The notes beneath the pieces were generated by a model, which worked only from the letters and a program-made list of their open reading frames with translations, searched no databases and had not been told where the DNA came from. From Candidatus Cloacimonadota bacterium (GTDB lineage: Bacteria > Cloacimonadota > Cloacimonadia > Cloacimonadales > Cloacimonadaceae), in contig JAQUJJ010000018.1 of NCBI GenBank assembly GCA_028681035.1, forward strand, positions 1-39,966: a stretch of DNA of 39,966 bases, written 5' to 3'. The first letter of the stretch is position 1. Each line of letters starts with the position of its first letter. This document shows positions 26,911-36,720 of the stretch, piece by piece. Both the position numbers and the translations under genes were made by a program.

Positions 26911-28035
26911 ATGCAAATATGTAAAGATCCAAGTGTTAATAAACTGGAAAAAACTTTATCTAAAAACCCCTTAGAAGATTCTACCATATTACATTGGACG
27001 GGATCAATGTGGGGGATAGGGTGCAGGTTATCCTCTGTGGAAGCTATTCAGCGGATAAACCAATTGAAACAAAGACCCGATAAACACGGTTACATTGCAT
27101 TGATACCGGACATGTCTGTATTGGATATCTCTAAGGTGCCCTCCGCTCTGAAACCCCTTCTTGAGCAGTATTGGCCTGGTAACTTGACGGTTGTGTTCGA
27201 TTATGATGATCCTCAGTACAAGGAAATCGCTGTAAATGGAAAAGTTGCATTCCGTGTCCCTTCAGATCCACTATTACGAGCTTTTATTGCAATGCTTAAG
27301 GAGCCATTGATTAGTACCAGCATTAACGTTTCGGGGCTGCTACCTGAAGAAGATTATAATAGAATTGAACGTAACTATGCTGCATGGTTCGATTTTGCGC
27401 TGCTCCCTCCCGCAAAAGAGATTAGAAGCGGAACAGAATACTCCACAATAGTAGAGTATGTTCGCACTAAGGAAGCAAAAAGCACCAGTACGACAGATGA
27501 AATGAAATGCCTGAGAGAAGGCTCTGTGCCATTCTATGAGATTAAACAATCGTTCAAATTACCCTTGGTGACGTTCGTTTGCACCGCTAACATATGCCGC
27601 AGCCCAATTGCAGAGAAACTGTTTAGAGTGATGATTTCTAATGGAAACCTTTCGTTGGCATCTGATTCCTGTGGATTAATAGAAGGTGGACATAACATCT
27701 CCCTCAGTTCCATGCAATTGCTGCTTGAGCGAGGGATAACGGAAGCTCAGGAGCATGTGTCTAAACAAATAACCCCGCAAATGGTAACTTCCAGTTGGCT
27801 AGTGCTAACCATGGAAGAGCGGCAACGTAACTGGTTACGGGAGCAGAACCCCAATTCTGAAAGGAAGATACTTACTTTGAACGAGATAGTTGGCGAATCA
27901 GGAGATATCGTAGATCCCTATGGGAGCGATTTGGAAAGCTATAGGAAGACATTTGCACTTATTGAAGACCGACTAATTCGTTTGATGGATATGATTAAAA
28001 GCAATTCTATAACAGAAAAGGAAAGCGGTATATGA
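26911..28035 (+). CDS. TsaC/Sua5-like domain fused to a low-molecular-weight phosphatase
   Basis: 374 residues; AAGGAG precedes the ATG. The N-terminal part (about 15-165) resembles the YrdC/Sua5 fold that makes threonylcarbamoyl-AMP for tRNA t6A. It retains KQRP, a [10 protein letters not shown] stretch, FRVPSDP and STSINVSG. It lacks the usual PTDTVYG start, having [10 protein letters not shown] instead, so its activity is uncertain. The C-terminal part (about 218-365) is a low-molecular-weight phosphatase: CTANICR gives Cys224-X5-Arg230, and DPYGSD supplies acid Asp335. The Ile228 position is discussed in the findings. purL overlaps its stop by 4 bp. Confidence 0.88.
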   Translation: MQICKDPSVNKLEKTLSKNPLEDSTILHWTGSMWGIGCRLSSVEAIQRINQLKQRPDKHGYIALIPDMSVLDISKVPSALKPLLEQYWPGNLTVVFDYDDPQYKEIAVNGKVAFRVPSDPLLRAFIAMLKEPLISTSINVSGLLPEEDYNRIERNYAAWFDFALLPPAKEIRSGTEYSTIVEYVRTKEAKSTSTTDEMKCLREGSVPFYEIKQSFKLPLVTFVCTANICRSPIAEKLFRVMISNGNLSLASDSCGLIEGGHNISLSSMQLLLERGITEAQEHVSKQITPQMVTSSWLVLTMEERQRNWLREQNPNSERKILTLNEIVGESGDIVDPYGSDLESYRKTFALIEDRLIRLMDMIKSNSITEKESGI

Positions 28036-30242
28036 CACAAAACCAAATAAGCCCAACTATGATTGCCGAGCATGGAATAAGCCCCGAAGAATACAAACAA
28101 ATCCTTGGCATTCTTAAACGCGAACCCAGCATAGTAGAATTAGGGATATTCAGTGTGATGTGGAGCGAACATGCCAGCTATAAAAACTCTGTTAAACACT
28201 TAAAAACCCTTCCCAAAGATGGTGCGGCAATGCTTACTAAAGCTGGTGAAGAAAATGCCGGAGTGGTGGATATTGGAGGAGGCTTGGCGATTACCTTTAA
28301 GATAGAAAGCCATAACCATCCTTCTGCGCTTGAACCATATCACGGTGCTGCTACGGGTGTTGGCGGAATCTTAAGAGATATCTTTACCATGGGAGCCAGA
28401 CCTATTGCTGCGCTAAACTCCTTGCGCTTTGGTAATCCAGATAATCCCAAAGTGAAACACCTGATGAAAGAAGTGATTCATGGTATTGCAGATTATGGTA
28501 ATTGTTTTGGTGTCCCAACAGTCGGCGGAGAGATATATTTTGAAGATAGCTATGAAGGCAATCCGTTGGTAAATCCTATGGCGGTGGGAGTATTAAAACA
28601 TGATCAGATAGCCAAATCTGCCGCTTCAGGTATCGGGAATGCAGTGATTATAGTGGGTGCTAAAACAGGAAGAGACGGAATTCATGGAGCAACCTTTGCG
28701 TCTATAGAGCTTAGCGAAGAATCAGAGGAACGCCGCACTGCTGTTCAGGTTGGCGATCCCTTCCTTGAAAAGTTGCTATTAGAGGCAACTCTGGAAGTTA
28801 TTCACTCTAAATTGGTGGTTGGCATACAGGACATGGGCGCAGCAGGATTAACCTGTTCCAGCTCTGAAATGGCTGGTAAGGGAGAAGTTGGCATCGAGAT
28901 TGATGTAGCTCTCGTGCCACAACGTGAAACGGGGATGAGTCCCTATGAAATTATGCTTTCTGAATCTCAAGAACGGATGCTGGTGATTGTAGAGCCAAAG
29001 AATGTGGAGCAAGTGAAGGCTATCTTTGCTAAATGGGATTTGGATGCAGTTCAAATTGGCAAGGTAACCGACGATAAGCTGTTGCGAGTATTCTTCCATG
29101 GCGAGCAAGTGGCTGAGATACCTGCTGAAACGCTTGTTTTAGGTGGTTCTGCACCTGTGTATGAAAGAGAAAGCAAGCGTCCTGATGAACTTGATAAACT
29201 GCAAAACTATAAGCTCGATGACTTACCCGAACCTGATGACTATAATAAAACGCTGATTAGATTAGTTTCCTGCGCTAATCTTGCCAGCAGACATAGAGTT
29301 TATCAACAATATGACCACATGGTGCAGATTGGCAGTGTGGTAGAACCCGGTTCTGATGCCGCAGTTATACGTGTGCCGAATACTGATATGGCAATTGCTT
29401 TAACCACAGATTGCAATGGCAGACACTGTTCGCTAGACCCATATATGGGTACTATGGCAGCGGTGGCAGAAGCTGCAAGGAATGTGGCATGCAGCGGAGC
29501 AATACCTATAGCCATAACGAATTGCCTCAACTTTGGCAACCCCTATAAGCCTGAAGCGTATTACTTCTTTTCAGAGGCAATCCGTGGAATGGGGGATGCC
29601 TGCCGTGCTTTTGAAACTCCCGTAACTGGTGGTAATGTATCGTTTTACAATGAAAACCCTAGCGGTGCTATCTACCCAACCCCGGTAATCGGCATGCTTG
29701 GCTTAATGAAAGACTATAAGAAGGCAATGACACAATTCTTTAAGCAAGCTGGTGATAAGATTGTACTTCTTGGTTCAAAGAATAGCAGCTTAGGCGGCTC
29801 GGAATATCTTAAACAAGAACATGGCATTATTGCCGGAATGCCGCCTCAGATTGACTTGGCAGAAGAGCTAAGACTGCAAAAGCTGATATTGAGCCTCATA
29901 AGTGACGGCTTAGTTAACAGTGCACATGATGTATCAGATGGTGGCTTAATTGTTTGTATAGCTGAAGCATGCTATGCTCCCCATAAATCATTTGGCACTT
30001 CGCTGATATTTCCCCTTTTCCAAGCCCCTTCTTATGTGTACTTTGGCGAATCTGCCGCACGAATAGTGGTAAGCGTGCAAGAAAGACACTGTGCTACCGT
30101 AAAAAGCTATGCCGAAAGGTATGGGATAGAATATCACGATTTAGGTATTGTTACAGATGATGAACGATTATCTGTAAATGAACACATTGATGTAAACATT
30201 AATGAACTTAAGCATGCCTGGATGCATGGACTAACTCTCTAA
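28032..30242 (+). CDS. purL: Phosphoribosylformylglycinamidine synthase II (small PurL)
   Basis: 736 residues, matching the small-PurL form (about 740) that works with separate PurQ and PurS, not the fused 1300-residue enzyme. It makes FGAM from FGAR with ATP and ammonia. Hallmarks: SEHASYKNS near residue 45, then [20 protein letters not shown] and the GGILRD motif. The second half repeats the fold ([12 protein letters not shown], then [10 protein letters not shown] and DVSDGGL). It overlaps the phosphatase fusion gene in ATGA. purQ and purS are not in the window. Confidence 0.96.
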   Translation: MTQNQISPTMIAEHGISPEEYKQILGILKREPSIVELGIFSVMWSEHASYKNSVKHLKTLPKDGAAMLTKAGEENAGVVDIGGGLAITFKIESHNHPSALEPYHGAATGVGGILRDIFTMGARPIAALNSLRFGNPDNPKVKHLMKEVIHGIADYGNCFGVPTVGGEIYFEDSYEGNPLVNPMAVGVLKHDQIAKSAASGIGNAVIIVGAKTGRDGIHGATFASIELSEESEERRTAVQVGDPFLEKLLLEATLEVIHSKLVVGIQDMGAAGLTCSSSEMAGKGEVGIEIDVALVPQRETGMSPYEIMLSESQERMLVIVEPKNVEQVKAIFAKWDLDAVQIGKVTDDKLLRVFFHGEQVAEIPAETLVLGGSAPVYERESKRPDELDKLQNYKLDDLPEPDDYNKTLIRLVSCANLASRHRVYQQYDHMVQIGSVVEPGSDAAVIRVPNTDMAIALTTDCNGRHCSLDPYMGTMAAVAEAARNVACSGAIPIAITNCLNFGNPYKPEAYYFFSEAIRGMGDACRAFETPVTGGNVSFYNENPSGAIYPTPVIGMLGLMKDYKKAMTQFFKQAGDKIVLLGSKNSSLGGSEYLKQEHGIIAGMPPQIDLAEELRLQKLILSLISDGLVNSAHDVSDGGLIVCIAEACYAPHKSFGTSLIFPLFQAPSYVYFGESAARIVVSVQERHCATVKSYAERYGIEYHDLGIVTDDERLSVNEHIDVNINELKHAWMHGLTL

Positions 30243-30251
30243 GGAGGAGGA

Positions 30252-30842
30252 ATGAGAATGGGAATATTCTTCGGTAACTTATTTTGGGGGATTCTGATAA
30301 TCCTGCTTGGAATATCGGTATTGTTGCGAGGCTTTAATATCAATCTTCCGATTGTGAAGGTCTTTTTTGCGATTGTCATTATCATGTTTGGGGTTAAGCT
30401 ACTCATTGGAGGAGGAAAGCCTAAAGCGCAGCATTCAAGTAACCGCATCAGCAAAGGTAATATCGGTTTGTTTAGCACCGACAATCAGGAATATACCATG
30501 GTATTTGCCAGCGGAGATATAGATTTAAGCCATCTTCAAGCTGGTGCGAAAGATTTGGAGGTTACCATTGTTTTCGGTTCTGCGAATGTAATCTTGCCTT
30601 CTGACCTGCGTTTTGATATCCAAACCACTGCGGTTTTAGGGGCGATTGTTTTACCTAAAACAGGTCACTTTGGCTTCTCCGATAACACTACTACGCTTAA
30701 TCCAGAAAGTGCAATGCAGCCTATAAGAATCGAAGCAACTTCGGTTTTCGGACGCATGGAGTTTAGCACTAAGGACAGAAGTGTTGCATCTCCAACGCCA
30801 ACTCCTGATGTGGAATCGCTTAATCCCAAGGAAGAGTTTTAG
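30252..30842 (+). CDS. LiaF-like membrane protein
   Basis: 196 residues. Two hydrophobic segments (about 6-25 and 30-52) are followed by a soluble beta-strand domain with repeated VFGSANVILP and SVFGRMEF stretches. This is the pattern of LiaF/YvqF C-terminal domains. The tail (about 175-196) is Pro/Asp-rich. In Bacillus, LiaF restrains the LiaRS stress system; no such two-component system is nearby. AGGAGG overlaps the end of purL and precedes the ATG. Confidence 0.78.
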   Translation: MRMGIFFGNLFWGILIILLGISVLLRGFNINLPIVKVFFAIVIIMFGVKLLIGGGKPKAQHSSNRISKGNIGLFSTDNQEYTMVFASGDIDLSHLQAGAKDLEVTIVFGSANVILPSDLRFDIQTTAVLGAIVLPKTGHFGFSDNTTTLNPESAMQPIRIEATSVFGRMEFSTKDRSVASPTPTPDVESLNPKEEF

Positions 30843-30861
30843 ACATAAACAACCCTTGGTG

Positions 30862-33057
30862 ATGATGAAGGCTATTGATCTAAAGCAACTTTTGTTTGTA
30901 TTGTTTCTGCTTGTCTCTTTGCAATTGCTAAACGCGCAAAAGATTGGCTATGCATTAAGTGGCGGTGGAGCGCGTGGTTTTGCGCACATTGGGGTGTTGA
31001 AAGTTCTTGAAGAAGAGGGTGTTAAGCCAGATTATATTGCGGGTTCGAGCATAGGTGCAATTATCGGTGCTCTTTCCACCATGGGCTACAGTGCGATTGA
31101 GATTGAAGATATATGCGTAAGATTGGATTGGGAGTATTTAACGCAAGATATTCAATTGCGTAAAGACGTGTATATCGGACAAAAGCGTTGGACACCATAT
31201 GGCAATGCTATGTTTGAACTTAGCGACACATGGGTGCCGCGTTTACCTTCCAGTGTTTATGTAGGAAACCGAATCAATCTTGAGATGTTTAAACTGTTTG
31301 CCGCTGCAGCTCAAGTTTCGTCTTTTGATGATTTCAATATTCCTTTTGCCTGCAATGCCACAAATCTAATCACCGGCAACGCCAAAACATTTAGGAGTGG
31401 CTCACTAATGCAGGCGTTAAGAGCATCTATGTCTATCCCTAGTTTGGTGAAACCCTTTGATATTGATGGCAATATCTACATTGACGGGGGAGTTTCACAA
31501 AATCTTCCCGGTGAATTGCTACATGAAATGGGTGCAGACGCAGTAATAGGTTTCAAGGTGAACTCCTCTTTGCGTACAAATGCACAACTACACAACCTGA
31601 TTGAAGTTTTAGATCAAACTATCAACATAGGTATAACACGCAACCTTAATGAGCACTTAGATTATATTGATTTGCTTATTGAGCCTGAATTGAATACTTT
31701 TACAGCCAGTGATTTTATGCTAATACCGCAGATTATTGCAGCGGGTGAGAAATCAGCAAGAGATAATATCGGCGTGATAAAAGCATATATTACTAAATTG
31801 AAAGCCGAATATCGGGATTCAGTTAGAACCGCTATATCGACCAACTCCAAATTTAACAGGTACTTAGATTCCTTCGATATTGAAAGCATAAACGTGCATG
31901 GCAATAAGTTTCTAAGTGCGGCTAAGGTACAGGAATATACCGAGCTGCACATAGGCAAGAGATATTCCATTTCCGAAATATATAAAGGATGCCAAAAAGC
32001 CTGGAATTCGCAAGCCTTCAGCACTATTTATCCCGTTTTGGAACACTCGGCTGAAGCCGACTATATCCTTCATATCTACGTTACAGAGAAAGAAAGAAAA
32101 CAAGTATCAATCAATCTAACCTATGGCAGTGAGGATAAACTTAGTGCGGGGGTAGTATTCGAACTGAACAACAGCTTGTTAAAAAACTCGAAACTGATTA
32201 CGGAAGTTAAACTTGGAGGTAGGAACGAACTGAATGTGGACTATGTGAAAAACTACGGTGAAGAATGGGGCGCATATTACCGTATTTTCCCATATGTAAA
32301 CGAGAAGACCATCTACAATTATAAAGACCATCATAAAATGAACAGCATAAAATCATTGGAGTGGGGGATTACAACTGGCTTAGGTGTTTTTGCCAAAGAT
32401 ATTCTGATTGGAGAGTTCTTTTTGTTTAGTAACCAATCAAGATTTTACAAAGCAATCTCCGAGACTCCGTCGCACCCTTTGCATATTACTGTAAGTGGTT
32501 TTGGTGTTAAAGGTTATCACGAATCCCTAGATGATTATATGTTTCCGACAAAAGGTTCCCGCATTATGGTTAAATTCAACTTTGCGAGAAATGTTTCTGT
32601 AAGCGACTATCTGTATAGCAACCTGCAAGCAAAAAATGAGCTGTTTGTTCCATTATCAAAAAGCATCAGTTTAGTAGGAAGCATAGACTATGGTACCTAT
32701 TTTAATGAAAGTGAAGATATTCAATATGATTCTTTTGTTATCGGTGGAGCTGAAGGATTTATGGGATATTCCCGCAACGAGGTAAGTGCATCACATTACC
32801 AGATTGTTACCGCAGGTTTTGCCACAAAACCCTATAAACGTTGGGTATTGCATCTGGGTGGGCAGGGGCTTAGATATTCCGATAAAGAACTTTGGGGTGT
32901 TCAAAAAGACTGGGAGTACTGTGGATATGTAGGGGTGGGCAATGCTAACTCGATATTGCCGATTCGCTTGAATTTGGCGATTAATGAAGCTGGGACTATA
33001 AACAGCTTGTTTAGTGTGGGCTACGATTTTGATGTTTTCAAATTCTCTAGAAAGTAA
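30862..33057 (+). CDS. Patatin-like phospholipase with POTRA and Omp85 barrel (type Vd-like)
   Basis: 731 residues from ATG 30862 (30865 is also possible). An upstream GTG lies inside the preceding gene and would precede the signal peptide, so it is less likely. A signal peptide (to NAQ, residue 26) leads into the patatin domain: GGGARG (34-39), nucleophile Ser63 in GSSIG, and Asp208 in IDGGVSQ. A POTRA-like domain follows at about 330-410 (INVHGNKFLSAAKV), then a membrane barrel to the C-terminus (FDVFKFSRK). This is the order of PlpD/FplA-type secreted lipases. Export of the lipase domain is an inference from that architecture. Confidence 0.9.
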   Translation: MMKAIDLKQLLFVLFLLVSLQLLNAQKIGYALSGGGARGFAHIGVLKVLEEEGVKPDYIAGSSIGAIIGALSTMGYSAIEIEDICVRLDWEYLTQDIQLRKDVYIGQKRWTPYGNAMFELSDTWVPRLPSSVYVGNRINLEMFKLFAAAAQVSSFDDFNIPFACNATNLITGNAKTFRSGSLMQALRASMSIPSLVKPFDIDGNIYIDGGVSQNLPGELLHEMGADAVIGFKVNSSLRTNAQLHNLIEVLDQTINIGITRNLNEHLDYIDLLIEPELNTFTASDFMLIPQIIAAGEKSARDNIGVIKAYITKLKAEYRDSVRTAISTNSKFNRYLDSFDIESINVHGNKFLSAAKVQEYTELHIGKRYSISEIYKGCQKAWNSQAFSTIYPVLEHSAEADYILHIYVTEKERKQVSINLTYGSEDKLSAGVVFELNNSLLKNSKLITEVKLGGRNELNVDYVKNYGEEWGAYYRIFPYVNEKTIYNYKDHHKMNSIKSLEWGITTGLGVFAKDILIGEFFLFSNQSRFYKAISETPSHPLHITVSGFGVKGYHESLDDYMFPTKGSRIMVKFNFARNVSVSDYLYSNLQAKNELFVPLSKSISLVGSIDYGTYFNESEDIQYDSFVIGGAEGFMGYSRNEVSASHYQIVTAGFATKPYKRWVLHLGGQGLRYSDKELWGVQKDWEYCGYVGVGNANSILPIRLNLAINEAGTINSLFSVGYDFDVFKFSRK

Positions 33058-33140
33058 AGTAATATCCGATTTAAGAAGCCTTTTAATGTTAAATAATTCT
33101 TCCTCTGTACCTGCTTAATTGCCTTATTCTACCCATAACC

Positions 33141-33184
33141 AACCCGTAACTATCCGATATCGTGATACGGGATAGTTACGGGTT
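33141..33184. repeat. Long hairpin, about 16 bp arms
   Basis: AACCCGTAACTATCCG (33141-33156) pairs with CGGGATAGTTACGGGTT (33168-33184), with a one-base bulge. The loop is about 11 bases. No T-run follows, so it is not a standard terminator, although it lies about 85 bp past the patatin stop. Confidence 0.85.
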
Positions 33185-33362
33185 CGTGACCATCTTCACA
33201 AGGGTGCTGAAGAAGGGAGCTGCTGCAAGAATAAGGCGGTAACTTTACACGCCTCGAATGATAACAACCAAGGCGTCAGTTGCTACTACTTCATGCGAAT
33301 GTGAGAAGGACTAGGTATTATTCCTTTTCAAAAAGCGAAAGAATGCAAGATAAGCTACGAAT

Positions 33363-33394
33363 TATCTTGACAAGATATCAAGCGTTATTAGATT
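33363..33394 (+). promoter_or_regulatory. Candidate promoter with overlapping palindromic operator
   Basis: TTGACA (33367-33372), a 16-base spacer and TAGATT (33389-33394, 4 of 6). The perfect palindrome TATCTTG-A-CAAGATA (33363-33377) covers the -35 box, as an operator would. It lies upstream of the OB-fold gene at 33413. Confidence 0.5.
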
Positions 33395-33412
33395 GCCCTA
33401 TAGAGGTGATGT

Positions 33413-34126
33413 ATGCAAAAGCTACTCATAATGCTATGTCTAATAGCGAGCCTCGTTTCTGGGGCTTGGGCTATTTCTATATACGATGTACAGTTCACTA
33501 CCAATCCTGGTAGCGACGGCACGTTTCCATCCAGATATGTCGGTAAAAGCGTTAGCTTAGAAGGCATCGTAACCGCAACTAACTATCGTAATGGTGGTTA
33601 TTTCATTAGTGAAGCCCTTAACGGCGCATGGCGTGGCATCCTTGTTTTGGATAGAAACGCAAGAGTAAAACAGGGCGACAGAATATTTGTTAGTGGAACT
33701 GTATCCGAGACCTTTGGCATGACCTGTTTGCAGGATATATCCCAAACTCGTGTTTTAGAAAGTTCTTCTTTCCTTCCCCGCCCTATAATTCTAACAACCG
33801 GGCAGCTATCCAGTGCTGATGAAGCGGAAGCGTATGAAGGAGTTTATGTAAAACTAATGAATGCCACTGCTTTTGGCACTAGAGCGATAAAAAACAAGGT
33901 TAATGTTACCGATGGAACGGGAACCTGTGTTGTACAGAGTGGAAGCTTTGGCGATAGAGATACTGTTAAAGCAGCTAGTGGAACATATTCATCTATCTCA
34001 GGCATAGTATTATACAGCTATAGTGAGTTTACTCTAAGCCCAATAAATGCTACTGATGTGGTAATGAATCAACCTACCTCGGTTCAGAGTAGATCTTGGG
34101 GTAGAATTAAATCAATTTATAAATAA
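33413..34126 (+). CDS. Exported OB-fold-like protein
   Basis: 237 residues. Signal peptide (about 1-20, ending AWA). The region from about 40 to 120 has the strand pattern of secreted OB-fold domains such as those of YhcR-type nuclease-associated proteins: GIVTATNYRNGGYFISEALNG, then GDRIFVSGTVSE. A second similar segment follows at about 140-215 (YVKLMNAT, then ISGIVLYSYSEFTLSP). No nuclease catalytic domain is attached. The C-terminus reads SWGRIKSIYK, discussed in the findings. The start has AGAGGTGAT upstream. The ligand is unknown. Confidence 0.75.
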   Translation: MQKLLIMLCLIASLVSGAWAISIYDVQFTTNPGSDGTFPSRYVGKSVSLEGIVTATNYRNGGYFISEALNGAWRGILVLDRNARVKQGDRIFVSGTVSETFGMTCLQDISQTRVLESSSFLPRPIILTTGQLSSADEAEAYEGVYVKLMNATAFGTRAIKNKVNVTDGTGTCVVQSGSFGDRDTVKAASGTYSSISGIVLYSYSEFTLSPINATDVVMNQPTSVQSRSWGRIKSIYK

Positions 34127-34143
34127 TCAAAGAGGTATAAAAG

Positions 34144-34518
34144 ATGAAAAAGTTCTTCAAGGCGTTACTGATTGTTGGTGGAGCTGCTTTGGCTGCGAAT
34201 TTCGGGCTGAAAGCTTATAAGCGTATTAATGGAACAGTGAAACTATCCAAATCCCTCCCCGAATTCTTAAATAATGTATATGGTGAGAAGGCAGAAGTAA
34301 ATATCTCTTCCACTTTGAATACTATTACCATCAAGATAGGATTTAGTCAGGAAGTGTTGGATAAACACAATGATATAGAGAGCACTGTTCAGGAATACAT
34401 TGATGATTTTTACCCTGAAATGTCCAAGAACTCAATTGAAATCAACGTTTCTTTAAAGGGCGAAGAGGATGCTATTGAAGAAGAAGTTGTTGTAGAAGAA
34501 AACGAAGAAAAAGAATAA
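34144..34518 (+). CDS. Small membrane-anchored acidic protein of unknown function
   Basis: 124 residues. An N-terminal Lys-rich start and a hydrophobic stretch (about 7-24) indicate an anchor or signal. The middle (about 50-105) has alternating beta/alpha character (EVNISSTLNTITIKIGF). The tail is nearly all Glu (about 110-124). AAAGAGG precedes the ATG. It lies 17 bp after the OB-fold gene, so the two are probably cotranscribed, and it ends before a terminator. No family recognised. Confidence 0.7.
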   Translation: MKKFFKALLIVGGAALAANFGLKAYKRINGTVKLSKSLPEFLNNVYGEKAEVNISSTLNTITIKIGFSQEVLDKHNDIESTVQEYIDDFYPEMSKNSIEINVSLKGEEDAIEEEVVVEENEEKE

Positions 34519-34541
34519 GCTTTAGCTTAGAGATAATAATA

Positions 34542-34571
34542 AAACCCGGCGATAGTGATATTGCCGGGTTT
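34542..34571. terminator. Shared bidirectional terminator
   Basis: AAACCCGGCGATA (34542-34554) pairs with TATTGCCGGGTTT (34559-34571) around GTGA, with one G-U pair. It lies between the converging stops at 34518 and 34594. Followed by TTTG on plus and TTTTATTATTATC on minus, so it suits minus-strand transcripts best. Confidence 0.85.
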
Positions 34572-34593
34572 GTCATTAATATGCAGAAACTAT

Positions 34594-34878
34594 CTATTTC
34601 TTTAAATTCAGATTTGCTAACCTTGAATTGATATCTTGCTGAAACTCTTCATCGCTGGCATCGGGATTACGAGTATCGCACCAAATTCTACATGGGGCTA
34701 AGCCACATTCTCGGCAAGATTTTAGCTTTTTGTTCATCACACAAGCATATATTGGGCACTCATCCAAGCTGTACAACACAGTCCAAGACACTTTCCCTAA
34801 AAGCTCATTGCAACCCGCACAATCATCGCCATAAGCATGGCAATCTGTTCTACAGTTAACTCCACAAACACTATGCAA
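34594..34878 (-). CDS. DUF3795-like cysteine-rich protein
   Basis: 94 residues with eleven Cys: 5, 9, 13, 20, 23, 41, 46, 55, 58, 63 and 67. The pattern CGVNCRTDCHAYGDDCAGC followed by CRECGLAPCRIWC is that of DUF3795, presumed to bind metal or an iron-sulfur centre. The start is TTG at 34878, six bases past the glmS stop. The GGAG of its ribosome site overlaps the end of glmS. The role is unknown. Confidence 0.82.
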   Translation of the reverse strand: MHSVCGVNCRTDCHAYGDDCAGCNELLGKVSWTVLYSLDECPIYACVMNKKLKSCRECGLAPCRIWCDTRNPDASDEEFQQDINSRLANLNLKK

Positions 34879-34884
34879 AGCTAT

Positions 34885-36720
34885 TTACTCCACAGTCACG
34901 CTTTTTGCGAGATTGCGGGGTTGGTCAACATCAAAGCCTTTTAAATCGGCAACATGATAGGCAAGCATCTGCAAAGGAATCACTGTAAGTAATGGTTGTA
35001 GGTTAGTAAGCGTATCTGGTATATAGATGATATGCTCGGATATCTTTCCCAGCTCAGTATCGCCCTCTGTGGCGATTGTTACAAGCCGCGCTTTCCGTGC
35101 CCGCACTTCCTGAAGATTGGAATATATCTTTTCGTATAAAGGGTCTTTTGTAGCTATCGCAACTACTGGCATGTTCTCATCAATAAGAGCGATAGGTCCG
35201 TGTTTCATTTCTGCTGCCGGATAACCCTCTGCATGAATATAGGATATCTCCTTCAACTTGAGTGCACCTTCCAGAGCAACAGGGAAGTTAACTCCCCGCC
35301 CTAAATAAAGCGCATTTGTACAGTCCATAATACTTTCGGCGATTTTGCGGATAGAATCATTCTGCTTAAGAATGCTTTCAACCTTAGCTGGTATTTTCTC
35401 CAGTTCCTTAATATATTCCATACCGTGTATTGTGGAAAGATGATTCATTCTGCCCATAAATATGGCAAGCAGAACAATTATCGTAACCTGTGAAGTGAAA
35501 GCTTTTGTGGAGGCAACTCCTATCTCACTACCAGCATGAATGTAGGTGCCGCCATCGCTTTCCCTAGCTATTGTGGAGCCGACTACATTGGTTATACCTA
35601 ATACCCTTGCTCCTTTCGCTTTTGCTTCACGCATAGCAGCCAAGGTATCGGCGGTTTCACCTGATTGGCTGATCACGAATACCAGCGTATCTTCCGGGAT
35701 GATAGGATTGCGATATCTGTACTCAGATGCATATTCTGCATGCACAGGGATACGGGCGATATCTTCTATAATATACTTACCAATTAAAGCGGAATGGAAC
35801 GAGGTGCCGCATGCCACAAGATGTATCTGTTTCATCTTGCGCAACTCAAAGCTGGGAAGGTTTAATCCGCCAAGCCTTGCTGTCCCTAGTTGGTCATTTA
35901 TACGACCTCTGAATCCATTGCCTATGGTTATTGGTTGTTCGAATATCTCTTTAAGCATGAAGTGTTTAAAGTCACCTTTTTCTATAGCGGAGATATCCCA
36001 ATCGACAACTGAAATCTGTGGTTTCACGCTGTGCTTATCCAAAGTAGTTATCTCAAATTCATCGGCTTTAACAATGCACAATTCGTTATCCTGAAGATAA
36101 ATAACCCGCTTTGTATGAATAACTATAGCACTTACATCACTGGCAATAAAGTGTTCTGTATCGCTTATGCCAATAATAAGCGGGCTGCCCTTGCGAACAG
36201 CTATAAGTTTATCAGGTTCATTCTTGGATATCACTACTAAGCCATATGTCCCCTCAACTCTTTTCATCGCTTCCCGAACTGCGTCTTCAAGACAAGCTTC
36301 GCTTTTCAGATATTGCTCTATTAAGTGAGCGATTATTTCTGTATCTGTTTCACTTACAAAAGTGTGCCCCAGCTCAATAAGTCTTTCGCGTAACAACTTG
36401 TAGTTCTCTATTATACCGTTGTGGACAATGGCAATATTACCTGTGCAATCGGTGTGGGGATGAGCATTAATCTCATTGGGTTCTCCGTGCGTAGCCCATC
36501 TTGTATGCGCAATAGCGGCAAACCCGCTGCATTTATTAGGTTCTGGCAGGCTTCGCTCCAGTTCAATAATCTTTCCCTGACGTTTATAGACCTGTAATTC
36601 GTCTTCATGAATCAAGGCAACGCCAGAACTGTCATAACCACGGTATTCAAGGCGTTTTAAAGCCTCCACAACAATAGGCAGTGCATTTCTTTGCCCAATA
36701 TATCCAACTATTCCGCACAT
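34885..36720 (-). CDS. glmS: Glutamine-fructose-6-phosphate aminotransferase (isomerizing)
   Basis: 611 residues, the normal length. It makes glucosamine-6-phosphate from fructose-6-phosphate and glutamine, the entry to peptidoglycan and LPS sugars. The N-terminus MCGIVGYIG gives nucleophile Cys2 (Cys1 after Met removal), and the glutaminase loop TRWATHGEPNEINAHPH is intact. Two SIS domains follow (about 290-420 and 460-590), and the C-terminus is NLAKSVTVE. The ATG overlaps the stop of the upstream permease by one base, so there is no room for a glmS ribozyme. Confidence 0.97.
   Translation of the reverse strand: MCGIVGYIGQRNALPIVVEALKRLEYRGYDSSGVALIHEDELQVYKRQGKIIELERSLPEPNKCSGFAAIAHTRWATHGEPNEINAHPHTDCTGNIAIVHNGIIENYKLLRERLIELGHTFVSETDTEIIAHLIEQYLKSEACLEDAVREAMKRVEGTYGLVVISKNEPDKLIAVRKGSPLIIGISDTEHFIASDVSAIVIHTKRVIYLQDNELCIVKADEFEITTLDKHSVKPQISVVDWDISAIEKGDFKHFMLKEIFEQPITIGNGFRGRINDQLGTARLGGLNLPSFELRKMKQIHLVACGTSFHSALIGKYIIEDIARIPVHAEYASEYRYRNPIIPEDTLVFVISQSGETADTLAAMREAKAKGARVLGITNVVGSTIARESDGGTYIHAGSEIGVASTKAFTSQVTIIVLLAIFMGRMNHLSTIHGMEYIKELEKIPAKVESILKQNDSIRKIAESIMDCTNALYLGRGVNFPVALEGALKLKEISYIHAEGYPAAEMKHGPIALIDENMPVVAIATKDPLYEKIYSNLQEVRARKARLVTIATEGDTELGKISEHIIYIPDTLTNLQPLLTVIPLQMLAYHVADLKGFDVDQPRNLAKSVTVE

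Larger units (their letters stand above)
33058..33412. other. 355 bp gap after the patatin gene
   Basis: It holds a strong hairpin (33141-33184), a 15 bp palindrome and a candidate promoter for the next gene. No gene was recognised in it; a 77-codon open frame starting at 33280 reads into the next gene in another frame and has no support. Confidence 0.6.

Noticed and set aside
35546..36094. 182-codon plus-strand open frame
   Set aside because: It lies entirely opposite glmS, which is certain; no promoter or ribosome site seen.
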